From contig JADZBH010000053.1 of assembly GCA_020852175.1 (NCBI GenBank), positions 55,020 through 119,019 on the forward strand: 64,000 bases of DNA, read 5' to 3'. The notes beneath the pieces were generated by a model. The model searched no databases and was not told the DNA's origin. It was given only the letters and a program-made list of their open reading frames with translations. The stretch comes from Bryobacterales bacterium (GTDB lineage: Bacteria; Acidobacteriota; Terriglobia; Bryobacterales; Bryobacteraceae). Below, one piece after another: positions 18,280 through 26,459 of this stretch (position 1 is its first letter; each line of letters starts with the position of its first letter). The position numbers and the translations under genes are program-made.

Positions 18280-19110
18280 ATGGGGTCCGAGTTGAACGAG
18301 CAAACGGCACTTTCCTGGCTCTTGCACGCCTGGCGCCCCCGTTTGGCCGAATCGCTCGGCACCATGCTCGGGCAACCTGTACCGGCCAGCGACTCCGCCG
18401 CGAAAGAGATCCCGGACGACTCGCTTTGGTGGGAGCAGCCTCTTACGGCGTGCGCAGGCGCCATCGTCCGGATTGGCGCTCCAGAAACCGTGTGGAAGGC
18501 GTTTGGCCAGGCGGCTCTGGAAGCTGCCGGACTGCATGAGGCAACGGAAGAAGACGTCCGGGGTACTTATCTCGAAATTCTCGGCCAGGCGGTTTCTGGT
18601 CTGGCGACCGCGATCGGCTCTCTGATTGGCTGTGAAGTGAACTGTGATGCCGGGCGCATCGTGGATACCGCGTTTGCCAGCGCCTTGGGAGCGCAGTTCG
18701 GCACTACAGGTACTCCATCTGGAACGATTTGGATCTCAGCCTCCCCGGAGTTGCTGGAGGCCGTCATGGGGGCTTCCGGCGGTCTAGTACGCATTGGCGC
18801 CGGGGTGGTGGGTGCGGGAGGAGAGAGCGGTGAAGGAGGCTCCGGTGTCCAAACCGCTTACGACCTGCTTCTCGATGTGGAATTGCCAGTCAGCGTCTCG
18901 TTCGGCCGTGCGCACATCCCCTTGAAGGAGGTCCTGAAGTTGACTTCGGGGTCGATCGTGGAATTGAACCGGACGGTCACCGAACCGGTGGAGATCATCG
19001 TGAACAACTGTGTGATCGCTAAAGGAGAGGTCGTGGTGGTGGAGGGGAATTATGGAGTCCGGATACACCAGGTCATCAGCCGGGGCGAGAGATTGCGAAC
19101 GTTGTACTGA
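18280..19110 (+). CDS. fliN: Flagellar motor switch protein FliN/FliY with CheC-like N-terminal domain
   Basis: A 276-aa protein. The N-terminal 190 residues resemble the CheC/FliM-type middle domain (EILGQAVSGLATAIGSLIG; SGTIWISASPELLEAVMG), and the C-terminal 80 form a SpoA domain (LLLDVELPVSVSFGRAHIPL; GSIVELNRTVTEPVEIIVNN; GEVVVVEGNYGVRI). This layout is that of long FliN or FliY proteins of the C-ring. Canonical CheC phosphatase motifs are not obvious, so enzymatic CheY-P removal is not claimed. GAGGAG stands 8 bp before the ATG. It follows fliA by 37 bp. Confidence 0.85.
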   Translation: MGSELNEQTALSWLLHAWRPRLAESLGTMLGQPVPASDSAAKEIPDDSLWWEQPLTACAGAIVRIGAPETVWKAFGQAALEAAGLHEATEEDVRGTYLEILGQAVSGLATAIGSLIGCEVNCDAGRIVDTAFASALGAQFGTTGTPSGTIWISASPELLEAVMGASGGLVRIGAGVVGAGGESGEGGSGVQTAYDLLLDVELPVSVSFGRAHIPLKEVLKLTSGSIVELNRTVTEPVEIIVNNCVIAKGEVVVVEGNYGVRIHQVISRGERLRTLY

Positions 19111-19153
19111 TCGTGGCACAGCCCGAAGTGAAGCGAGTAAATGAGAGAAACGA

Positions 19154-19546
19154 ATGTCAAACGTGATGGACCTTCTCCTGCACCCACTTGCGTCCTATGT
19201 GACGGTGACGTCAGCGCTCGTGCTGAGCATCTGCCTATTTATTCAGGTAAAAACAGAAATGCGGCGCCAGATGAAACGCTGGTCGGCTGAAAAACTCGCA
19301 CTCCAGACAGCGAATCTCGCTCTGCGGGGCGCTTTGGACGACCTTCGTCAGGGAGTGCCAACACCACCAGACGCCGGACCAGGATCTTCCGCCGTGCGTC
19401 CGTCTCTCAATCTCACACGGCGATCTCAGGTGCTGCGTTTACATCATCGCGGTGAAGCGCCCGAGCAGATTGCCGCTGCGCTGGCCGTGCCGGTGAACGA
19501 GGTCGAGCTTATGTTGAAGATCAACAGGATGGTGAATGAACGATGA
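19154..19546 (+). CDS. Small membrane-anchored protein with C-terminal helix-turn-helix-like segment
   Basis: A 130-aa protein of unknown family. Residues 10-32 form one membrane helix (YVTVTSALVLSICLFI), followed by a basic, coiled-coil-like region (KTEMRRQMKRWSAEKLALQT) and a C-terminal stretch NLTRRSQVLRLHHRGEAPEQ then IAAALAVPVNEVELMLKINR, which reads like a sigma-region-4 or HTH unit. Last gene of the flagellar plus-strand run, 43 bp after fliN. A role in motility is inferred only from position. It converges with the PDZ gene, leaving 21 bp between stops. Confidence 0.6.
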   Translation: MSNVMDLLLHPLASYVTVTSALVLSICLFIQVKTEMRRQMKRWSAEKLALQTANLALRGALDDLRQGVPTPPDAGPGSSAVRPSLNLTRRSQVLRLHHRGEAPEQIAAALAVPVNEVELMLKINRMVNER

Positions 19547-19567
19547 CATGACCCAGAATGCACGCCG

Positions 19568-20449
19568 CTAGCGTTCCTCTTCGCGCGGGTCCGGCCGGCG
19601 GTCGCTCTCGGATTCCTCATCCAACGTAACAGTCAGTGAGATCTCGCGGCGATCCCGCATCGCGCCGATGGGGAAGGTGCGGCGCGGACGGAGCGAGCGC
19701 ATCTCGATGGAAATCTCTCGCGGAGTCTCCACAGGTTTACCGTCGATCTTCACGACGACGTCACCTGCTTTCAAGCCGGCCCTCGCGGCGGCGGAGCCAT
19801 CGGCCACCGACCGCACCAATACGCCTTCGGGAACGCCAAAGTACTGTGCCAACTGGCCGTCAATGCTTTCGGCCTCCACGCCCAGCATGGAACTGCGCCA
19901 ACTGGTAAACGCTTTGGGGATGTCGGGTATCCAAACCTGGGGCGGTGGGAGCGATTCGCGCCCCGTGGAGAGCGACTCCATCAACTCCTTCGCCGTTCTG
20001 GCCTTGCGCCGGCCCAGCGTAGCCGCCAGTTGGCGTGATGAGCCGCCGCGCCATACTTCAATGCTCACATGGCGTCCGGGAGGCGTCTCGCGCACCAGCC
20101 GTACGAACTGTTCGGTGCCTTCGACCCGCTGGCCGTTGTAGTCCACAACCACGTCGTTCCTTTGAATTCCGGCCTTCTCGGCGGGCGATCCCGGTTCGAC
20201 ACTCGTGATCTCAACCCCGCGCTCATCCTTCAAACGAAGTTCGCGGGCCCGTGCGGTGTCCACGTCGGTGGCGTGTACGCCGAGAAAACTACCACCGCCT
20301 GGGTTCCATACAAGCACTTGGGGTGGTTGCCCGGCAGGCCGGCCCTGAGGCCAGGCGGGCTGCGACGGCGGCGCGGGGGGCTGCGGTCTCTGCGCCATAA
20401 GGAGCGGGCCAGCCATCGAGGCCGCGAACAGGAGTGCCAGAGGTTTCAT
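19568..20449 (-). CDS. Secreted protein with two PDZ domains, no protease domain
   Basis: A 293-aa protein with a signal peptide (MKPLALLFAASMAGPLLMAQ), a Pro/Gln-rich linker and two PDZ domains: one at about residues 50-145 (GVEITSVEPGSPAEKAGIQR) and one at about 185-270 (GVLVRSVADGSAAARAGLKA). The N-terminal trypsin-like domain of DegP/HtrA is absent, so it is likely a binding or scaffold protein of the periplasm. GGAG precedes the start. It is the last of four genes headed by an ECF sigma factor and follows the DUF4097 gene after 5 bp, pointing to an envelope-stress-type regulon (inference). Confidence 0.82.
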   Translation of the reverse strand: MKPLALLFAASMAGPLLMAQRPQPPAPPSQPAWPQGRPAGQPPQVLVWNPGGGSFLGVHATDVDTARARELRLKDERGVEITSVEPGSPAEKAGIQRNDVVVDYNGQRVEGTEQFVRLVRETPPGRHVSIEVWRGGSSRQLAATLGRRKARTAKELMESLSTGRESLPPPQVWIPDIPKAFTSWRSSMLGVEAESIDGQLAQYFGVPEGVLVRSVADGSAAARAGLKAGDVVVKIDGKPVETPREISIEMRSLRPRRTFPIGAMRDRREISLTVTLDEESESDRRPDPREEER

Positions 20450-20454
20450 CGCTC

Positions 20455-21642
20455 CTACTCTTTCCGGCGGAGGAATATGGTGCCTCGCGTGGCGGCTACG
20501 CGCAAAACCGGCCCGCCGCCATTCAGCGCCCCCTCGGCCAAAACGGGGCCGCGCACGGGCGCCACGACAGGTAACACACGGATTTCGGAAAATTCGCTCA
20601 CGATCCTGCCGTATTTTCCTGGCAACTCATTCATCGCCTGGATGGTGACGGCCAGCCGTGCTGGAATCACCACCGTAATGTCGCCGCTCGCGGAATTCAA
20701 GATCGAATTCTCCATGCGAATGCCGCTGGCCCACTCAGCCAGGATGCTGCCGGCCGCCGTTGAGACATTCACCGGCCCGGAAACATTCCGCAGCCGCACT
20801 CCTCCGGCTACCGAGTCACATCGCACGCCGTGTGCCGACCCCACCTGAATTCCGCCGCCCGCGGTGTGGGCGTTCACCAGGCCGCTGGCGTAATACACCT
20901 TGATGACGCCGCCCAGAGTGCGCGCCGTCACATTACCCTTTGCCCTTGACACCTCCACGTTGCCCGCGCCCGTGGAGGCATGCACGCGCGCCATGGCCTC
21001 ATCGACGATCACGTCGCCCCCGCCGGTCTCCAGCCAGGATTCGCCGTCCACGCGTTGCACACGGATTGGTCCGCCAGCCGTCAGGCATCGCAGGCCGCCG
21101 GCCACATGCCGGATGTCGATGGGCCCTCCGCCCGTCGTCAGATGCAGGGCGCCGTCGATGAAACCGGCTTGCACCGGACCGCCGCCGGTTTCGCAGGTCA
21201 ACTGGCCGGAGAGACGGTCTAATGTCAGGGCTCCGGTCTGCGTGAACACTTGCGTGCTGATCAGAGTGCTGGGGACGCGCAACTCCAGTTGCGGCGTACG
21301 GTTCCACCCCGGCGCGGAGTGCAGAGTCAGCGTGGGCACGCCGCCCGCGCGATCGAACCGCAATTCGAAGAGGCCGGTCAGCCGGCGGGCCTGGTCCTCA
21401 TCGCCGGCGCGAGCGCGGCGGATCAGCCGGTAGTCGATACGGTCAATGGCGGCCCCTGTCACCGAAACCGAGCCAATGCTCGACACGCGGAGGTTCATCA
21501 ATTGCCGCGCCGGAAAGCTGCCCGTCTCCACGGCATTCCATTCATTCCCTTCACGCCGTAGTTGCGTGGCGGCATCGGGAGCGCCCTGGCCTCGGAGCAG
21601 CGCCGCCGAGACGATCAGCGGAAGCACCAGGCGGCGGGTCAT
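20455..21642 (-). CDS. Secreted DUF4097-type beta-helix (adhesin-like) protein
   Basis: A 395-aa protein with a signal peptide and a long run of short beta-solenoid repeats rich in TGGGP-type turns (LTCETGGGPVQAG, LHLTTGGGPIDIRH, RCLTAGGPIRVQR, LETGGGDVIVDE). This is the DUF4097 pattern, often found beside sigma/anti-sigma pairs and annotated as putative adhesin. The start ATG overlaps the anti-sigma stop by one base (TGATG), so translation is coupled. Probably envelope-located; no enzymatic motif seen. Confidence 0.8.
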   Translation of the reverse strand: MTRRLVLPLIVSAALLRGQGAPDAATQLRREGNEWNAVETGSFPARQLMNLRVSSIGSVSVTGAAIDRIDYRLIRRARAGDEDQARRLTGLFELRFDRAGGVPTLTLHSAPGWNRTPQLELRVPSTLISTQVFTQTGALTLDRLSGQLTCETGGGPVQAGFIDGALHLTTGGGPIDIRHVAGGLRCLTAGGPIRVQRVDGESWLETGGGDVIVDEAMARVHASTGAGNVEVSRAKGNVTARTLGGVIKVYYASGLVNAHTAGGGIQVGSAHGVRCDSVAGGVRLRNVSGPVNVSTAAGSILAEWASGIRMENSILNSASGDITVVIPARLAVTIQAMNELPGKYGRIVSEFSEIRVLPVVAPVRGPVLAEGALNGGGPVLRVAATRGTIFLRRKE

Positions 21643-22568
21643 CAGAAGCTATCCACGCTTGCGTTGAGGTCGCTCAACAACCGCTGCGTGCGCTGGCGAA
21701 TGTAATCGTTGTCCTCGCGCTCCATTAATTGCTGTAGGGCGCCGACCACATCGCGCTGTTTGTGCTGCACCAGCAGGTCAATGGCCTGTGTACGAATGCC
21801 TGGGTTGCCGTCGTGCAGCAGGACGGCGGCCAGCGCCGAACGCACCTCGGGATGGGCCGCATAACGCTTCAGCCCCTGCAGCGCCTTCATCCGCACGCCC
21901 GCGTTCTCATCGCTCTGCATGGCTGCGATGAGGGCCTGCCGCACCTCGGCCGTTTCGGTCTCCCGTTGCAACAGGCCAATGGTCTCCACGCGCAGGCCAG
22001 GGTCGGCGGGATCCTGCGCGGCCGACAGCAGCAACTGGCGGATACGGGCGTCGTCCAGTTTGCCCGTCACCTGCCGTTCCCGCGTCTCTTCCACGGTGAT
22101 CTTCACCAGTCCGTTGTTTTCGGTGGGTTCGACAAAGCGCACCCGCGTGCCGCTTACCGGAACCGTATCGAAGGTGGGCGCCGTGCGCGACGGGGCCGGC
22201 GAGGTCAGCCGCGCTCCCGCGAATCCCAGAACCAGCATCGCCAAGGCGCCGAGCGAACGCGACCAGACCGGCGTAAGGAAAGCCGGCTGCATGAGGCCCG
22301 CGAGCTTCCGCCACCAGTTCAGACCTCGCCTCTCCCCCGCGTCTTCGCGGACACGCAGGCGCAGTTCGCGCCGGCACTCCAGGAGCAAGGGCGCCGGCAG
22401 GGGCTCGGCGGACCGGTCGAACGCGGCGTGCAGCACCCGCGTCGCTTCCAACGCCTGACGGCATGGCGCGCACCCATCCAGATGCTGTTCGAGTTGTTCC
22501 TCTTCGTCGAAGCTCAACTCACCGTAGAGAAGGAACGGAAGCGATGCCTGGACGTTCTCGCAGGTCAT
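21642..22568 (-). CDS. Zinc-finger anti-sigma factor with C-terminal HEAT-like repeats
   Basis: A 308-aa protein. The N-terminus is a zf-HC2/ZAS domain with H29, C33 and C36 (HLDGCAPC). One membrane helix follows at about 100-120 (SLGALAMLVLGFAGARL). The extracytoplasmic part ends in several helical repeats (RIRQLLLSAAQDPADPGLRV; VRQALIAAMQSDENAGVRMK; VRSALAAVLLHDGNPGIRTQ) that look like HEAT repeats. It should hold the cognate ECF sigma factor at the membrane. Start and stop overlap both neighbours (ATGA with the sigma gene; TGATG with the next gene). HEAT repeats as sensor domain are unusual. Confidence 0.88.
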   Translation of the reverse strand: MTCENVQASLPFLLYGELSFDEEEQLEQHLDGCAPCRQALEATRVLHAAFDRSAEPLPAPLLLECRRELRLRVREDAGERRGLNWWRKLAGLMQPAFLTPVWSRSLGALAMLVLGFAGARLTSPAPSRTAPTFDTVPVSGTRVRFVEPTENNGLVKITVEETRERQVTGKLDDARIRQLLLSAAQDPADPGLRVETIGLLQRETETAEVRQALIAAMQSDENAGVRMKALQGLKRYAAHPEVRSALAAVLLHDGNPGIRTQAIDLLVQHKQRDVVGALQQLMEREDNDYIRQRTQRLLSDLNASVDSF

Positions 22569-23182
22569 ACGAACTCTCCCAGGGCGGCGCGCATTTTTTG
22601 CGTGGCACGGAACAGGCAGTTCTTGGCGGCCTCCTCGCTGGTGCCAAGGATTTCGCCTATGGCGCGGAGCCGCATCCCCTGATGATGCCTCATTTCAAAT
22701 ACCGTACGCTCGCGCGGGGTGAGCTGCTCCATCCCCCGGTTCAAACGGGTTCTCAGCTCGCTGCTGAGCATGTGGCGCTCCGGGTCGCCTGTCGCGCCGG
22801 ACTCGGGGATGGTGGAGATCCGGTCGCGCGGCCCTTCGGCCGTCTCCACGATGGACGATTCTTCCTTGCGTACCTTGCGTTTACGCAGGTGGTCCAGGCA
22901 GAGGTTGGTGACGATCCGGTAGAGCCAGGTGTGGAAGCTACAGTCAAAACGGAACGCGTGCAGATTACGGTGGACGCGCAGGAACGCCTCCTGGTAAATA
23001 TCCCGTGCATCTTCTTGAGAACGCAGCAGGTTATAAGCAAGCCGGAGCACCGACTGGTCATAGGAATGCACCAGTTGCTCAAACGCCTGCTCGTCTCCGG
23101 CCTGCGCGGCTCGAATGAGTCCGGCTTCGTCCACCAGGGGTCCTCGCTTGAGTACCCCGGCAACCGCGGTCGCTTCTGACAT
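22565..23182 (-). CDS. ECF-type RNA polymerase sigma factor
   Basis: A 205-aa sigma-70-family ECF factor. Region 2 spans YDQSVLRLAYNLLRSQEDAR, DIYQEAFLRVHRNLHAF and FHTWLYRIVTNLCLDHLRKR; region 4 has LTPRERTVFEMRHHQGMRLR and GTSEEAAKNCLFRATQKMRA. The linker (RKEESSIVETAEGPRDRIST) is typical length. ATG 23182 is preferred over a TTG four codons upstream. Followed with overlap by its anti-sigma gene and two envelope proteins; such units are usually autoregulated. The 188 bp upstream of the start to the next gene end (23183-23370) shows no feature I could assign. Confidence 0.93.
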   Translation of the reverse strand: MSEATAVAGVLKRGPLVDEAGLIRAAQAGDEQAFEQLVHSYDQSVLRLAYNLLRSQEDARDIYQEAFLRVHRNLHAFRFDCSFHTWLYRIVTNLCLDHLRKRKVRKEESSIVETAEGPRDRISTIPESGATGDPERHMLSSELRTRLNRGMEQLTPRERTVFEMRHHQGMRLRAIGEILGTSEEAAKNCLFRATQKMRAALGEFV

Positions 23183-23370
23183 ACCGTTCAACAACCGGGT
23201 AGACGGGGTTTGGAGAAAAAGGTAACGGCTAAAGGGACTGCCAAAGAATAAGGATACGACGCCCGGCGGGGAAAGGTTGCGGCCATTTGGAGGAGGAGGC
23301 CGGCGGAGTTGGAAAGAAAGCGGGCCGGGAGGAGATTCGTCCCAGCCCTAATAGGTTGATCCGGAAAGGC

Positions 23371-24954
23371 TTAGGCTGTGCGTGCCGCCGCCGATTGCAG
23401 CCGCTGCGCAAGTCCCCGGTAGTCCACCTTGTTGGTGGAGGTGCGCGGCAGGGCGTCAAGGAAGGTGAACACGTCCGGATTCATGTAGCTGGGCAGGTTC
23501 TTGCCGCAGAACATCTTCATTTCCAGCACGCCAGGCGGCGGTTCGGCGTCCGCCGAAAGATAAGCGGCGATTCTTACCTCGCCCCCCGTCGTGGAGGCGA
23601 CCACCGCCGCTTCCCGTACGCGAGGATGCCGGTACAGCGCGCATTCAATCTCGTCGAGTTCAATCCGGAAGCCGCGCCGCTTCACCATGCGGTCGCGCCG
23701 TCCCACATAGATGTAGCCGCACTCGGGGTCCTCCACCACCACGTCGCCGGTGCAGTACCAGCGCTCGCCCTCGATGGTCAGGAAGGCCGCCGCCTGCTGC
23801 TCGGGCCGGTTCCAGTAGCCCTGGAACACGCTTTCTCCGGCGATGTAGAGCATGCCCTCCTCGCCCGCCGCCACCGGTTTCTGGCCGGCGTCCAGCACGA
23901 TGGGTCGGCAGTGCGAACAGGTCCAGCCGATGGGGTAGGGCTCGGTGCGGTCCTCGGGAATCCCGTCCGGAATCCGGGCGAAGCTGCACACATTGGTCTC
24001 GGTGGGTCCGTACAGGTTGTAGTAGACGGGCCACGACCAGATGCTCTTCAATTCCCGCAGGTGCTTCACGGGGAAGACCTCGCCGGCGAACAGTACAATC
24101 CGCAGACTGGAAAAATCGCCCTGTCGCAGATTTCCCAGGCTGGCCAGCAGGTGAAGAATCGAAGGCGTCGAGTACCAGATGGTGATCTTGCGCCGTTCGA
24201 TGAAGGCCGCCAGGTGTTTCGGACTTTTGCCGGTTTCGTCGTCGATCAGGTGCACGGAGGCGCCGTGCTTGACCGGCACATACAGGTCGAGCACGGAGAG
24301 GTCGAAGTGAAACGGCGCATGATTGCTGAAACGGTCATCCTCATGGGGATGGAACTCATCGCTGCACCAGTCGACGAAGCTGAGCGCGTTGGCATGGCTC
24401 AGCATCACGCCCTTGGGCACGCCTGTCGAACCCGAGGTATAGAGGATGTAGGCGAGTTCGCCGCGATCGCGTCCGGCAAGGGGCGCTGTAGCGGGTGCTG
24501 CCGCGGCCTCCTCCCAGCGCACGGTATTGGCCGGCAACTCCGCGCCGTCCGGCGCGTTCAGAACGATCAGGGTATCGCGCGCGGGCTCGCATCCGGCGGC
24601 CGTTTCCAGCACGCTGAAGTCGACGAACACGGCGCGCGTGTCGCAGTCGGTGAGAATCGAGCGGGCGCGAGCGGCGGGCGATTTCCAGTCGATGGGGACA
24701 TAGGCGGCGCGCGCCTTCATGATGCTCCACACGGCGGCGACGGCCTCGATGCTTTTCGGCAGCAACAGGCCGACACGGTCGCCGGGTTTGACGCCGCGCC
24801 GGGCCAGGAAGGCCGCCAGGCGATCCGCGCCGACGTTCAATTCCGAGTAGCTGAGCGTGCGTTCGTCCGGGCCCACCACGGCGGGACGCCCAGGAAAGCG
24901 GGCCGCGCTCGCCTCCAGGTAATCCACCAGGCTGTTGACAGGTTGCTGGCTCAT
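23371..24954 (-). CDS. Amino-acid adenylation enzyme, predicted L-prolyl-AMP ligase (PltF/RedM-like)
   Basis: A 527-aa stand-alone adenylation enzyme. Core motifs: LYTSGSTGVPKG (171-182), YGPTE (315-319), YCTGD (400-404), GRRDRMVKRRGFRIE (418-432) and the C-terminal lysine K509 (STNKVDYRG). Aligning by eye to the gramicidin synthetase PheA pocket gives D218 L219 L222 Y261 L288 A290 L314 V322 C323 K509. This reads DLLYLALVCK, which is the code I recall for prolyl-activating enzymes of pyrrole pathways. It would load proline on the carrier protein encoded directly upstream. Earlier labels such as D-alanine ligase DltA would fit the fold but not this pocket. Start supported by GAAGGAG. Confidence 0.85.
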   Translation of the reverse strand: MSQQPVNSLVDYLEASAARFPGRPAVVGPDERTLSYSELNVGADRLAAFLARRGVKPGDRVGLLLPKSIEAVAAVWSIMKARAAYVPIDWKSPAARARSILTDCDTRAVFVDFSVLETAAGCEPARDTLIVLNAPDGAELPANTVRWEEAAAAPATAPLAGRDRGELAYILYTSGSTGVPKGVMLSHANALSFVDWCSDEFHPHEDDRFSNHAPFHFDLSVLDLYVPVKHGASVHLIDDETGKSPKHLAAFIERRKITIWYSTPSILHLLASLGNLRQGDFSSLRIVLFAGEVFPVKHLRELKSIWSWPVYYNLYGPTETNVCSFARIPDGIPEDRTEPYPIGWTCSHCRPIVLDAGQKPVAAGEEGMLYIAGESVFQGYWNRPEQQAAAFLTIEGERWYCTGDVVVEDPECGYIYVGRRDRMVKRRGFRIELDEIECALYRHPRVREAAVVASTTGGEVRIAAYLSADAEPPPGVLEMKMFCGKNLPSYMNPDVFTFLDALPRTSTNKVDYRGLAQRLQSAAARTA

Positions 24955-24967
24955 GACGGCGGCTCCT

Positions 24968-25225
24968 TCAGGCGCCCTTCTTGCGTTCGATCAGGGCGGC
25001 GATGTCGCTGATGCGGTCGAAGTTTTCCACGCCGGCTTCATGCGCCTCCACCTCGATGCCGAATTTGTCCTCCACGAAGGAGACCAGCTTCAGCGTCGCC
25101 ATGGAATCCAGCACGCCGCTGGTGCGCAGGGGCGTGTCATCCTTCAGGTTCGCGCTCGACTCACCCGGCAGGAACTCCGCCAGAATGAACTCCCGCACCG
25201 TGTTCTTCATCTCCGTTACGTCCAT
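24968..25225 (-). CDS. Acyl/peptidyl carrier protein
   Basis: An 85-aa carrier protein with the phosphopantetheine site in GVLDSMATLKLVSFVEDKFG, the serine being S41 by count. The sequence around it resembles the stand-alone prolyl carriers of pyrrole pathways (RedO, PltL, PigG) as well as DltC; the context decides for the first. GAGGAGGAG lies just before the ATG. Gene order acyl-CoA dehydrogenase, MBOAT, SGNH, carrier, ligase on one strand suggests the loaded acyl group is handed on inside one operon. A phosphopantetheinyl transferase is not encoded in the window. Confidence 0.92.
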   Translation of the reverse strand: MDVTEMKNTVREFILAEFLPGESSANLKDDTPLRTSGVLDSMATLKLVSFVEDKFGIEVEAHEAGVENFDRISDIAALIERKKGA

Positions 25226-25282
25226 GTGCTCCTCCTCTTGTACGGGCGAAGGCCCGCGCCTCCGCTGGTATGCGGTCTGACT

Positions 25283-26452
25283 CTAGGGCTGGCCGGCCAG
25301 CGTGTGCCACGCGCGCGGCCACGACCGCACTTTTTGTACGAAATTATCCGCCAGCATCTTGTGCCCCTGGGCATTGGGATGGGCGTCATACCAGTGCGAA
25401 CGCACCGATTCGATATCTTTCACCTTGTCGAAGGTGTCCAGCAGATCCACCACCGGAACGCCTGTCTTGTCCAGCATCGTCAGGGTGTCGCCGAACCGCA
25501 GCCGCACCAGGCGGGACTCCTCGGCGGCCGAGATCAGGACGATCATGAACTCCGCGTGATTCCGGTCCGCCTGGGCCTTGATCTGTTCGACGATCGTGCG
25601 CAGCACGCGCAACCGGTAGGGCGCCAGCTTGCGATTGGCCTCATCGAGGGAGTCCTTCGGAGTGACGCCGCTTTCGCTGACGATCTGTTTGAGAAACGGG
25701 TACTTCAGGTCGCGCCGTTCGCTCACGAGCTTTGCGATATGGTTGCTCCATTTCGGACTCACGGCCAACTCGCTCAGCACCAGCATGTAGACGTCGGGGC
25801 TGTAGGCCGGGGCGCTGGCCAGGGCCACGTCGAGGAGTTGCGTGGCGAGGTAGGCGCTCTGGCTGAAGTTGATGAACTCGAACCGTTCGCCGCCTCCGGA
25901 AGCCCGCCCGCGATTCAATTCCTGCTCGATCAGACGCGGATACACGGACGGCAAATCCACGCCCCACCCCCGCGTGAGGGAGTCGCCGAATACGGCCACG
26001 CGTCGCACGCCGGCAGGATGCGCCAGCGTATGCTCCACGTCGAACAGTCCCTGGCTGTTGGTCGAAACCGGACCTTCGCCCGTGACGGCCGCCCTGATGT
26101 TGGGCTCGCCGGTGTAAATGCGATAGGGATGAGGTCTGAAAAAGTGAGGCGAGTCGGGCAGCGCCCACGCCCGCGACAACAGGGCGTTGGACTTCACCAA
26201 GGGGTCGCTCGAATCGCTCATCAGCGATTCGTAATAACCGGTGTTGGCCTGGCGCAGATCGATCCACCACAGCGGGTTCCGGCCGCGGCCCTCCTCGACG
26301 GCGAAGCGCAGCACGCCGGCGGGCCCGCCATCGGGGAGCGCCGGCGAGAGCAGCGGCAGCCCGGCCAGCACGGCCAGCGTCAGAATAGAGGTGCGGGCAT
26401 CGGAGCCCCAGCGGGCCAACCAGGCCGGCAGTGTCGATGTGTTCGTAGCCAT
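25283..26452 (-). CDS. Membrane-anchored SGNH/GDSL-fold protein (DltD-like role)
   Basis: A 389-aa protein with one N-terminal membrane helix (SILTLAVLAGLPLLSPAL) and an extracytoplasmic SGNH domain. Block I is VFGDSLTRG with S158, and block V is WYDAHPNAQGH with D356 and H358; these would be the catalytic nucleophile and the Asp-His pair. Proteins of this kind pair with MBOAT acyltransferases to place acyl groups on polymers outside the membrane (DltD, AlgX/AlgJ, PatB). It starts 7 bp after the MBOAT stop. Whether it transfers or hydrolyses the acyl group cannot be read from the sequence. Confidence 0.85.
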   Translation of the reverse strand: MATNTSTLPAWLARWGSDARTSILTLAVLAGLPLLSPALPDGGPAGVLRFAVEEGRGRNPLWWIDLRQANTGYYESLMSDSSDPLVKSNALLSRAWALPDSPHFFRPHPYRIYTGEPNIRAAVTGEGPVSTNSQGLFDVEHTLAHPAGVRRVAVFGDSLTRGWGVDLPSVYPRLIEQELNRGRASGGGERFEFINFSQSAYLATQLLDVALASAPAYSPDVYMLVLSELAVSPKWSNHIAKLVSERRDLKYPFLKQIVSESGVTPKDSLDEANRKLAPYRLRVLRTIVEQIKAQADRNHAEFMIVLISAAEESRLVRLRFGDTLTMLDKTGVPVVDLLDTFDKVKDIESVRSHWYDAHPNAQGHKMLADNFVQKVRSWPRAWHTLAGQP

Positions 26453-26459
26453 TCGCGTG

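Noticed and set aside
23287..25011. Long plus-strand open frame of 574 codons opposite the adenylation gene
   Set aside because: It is the antisense image of a gene with complete catalytic motifs; the translated product shows no family pattern and is typical of GC-rich third-codon bias.
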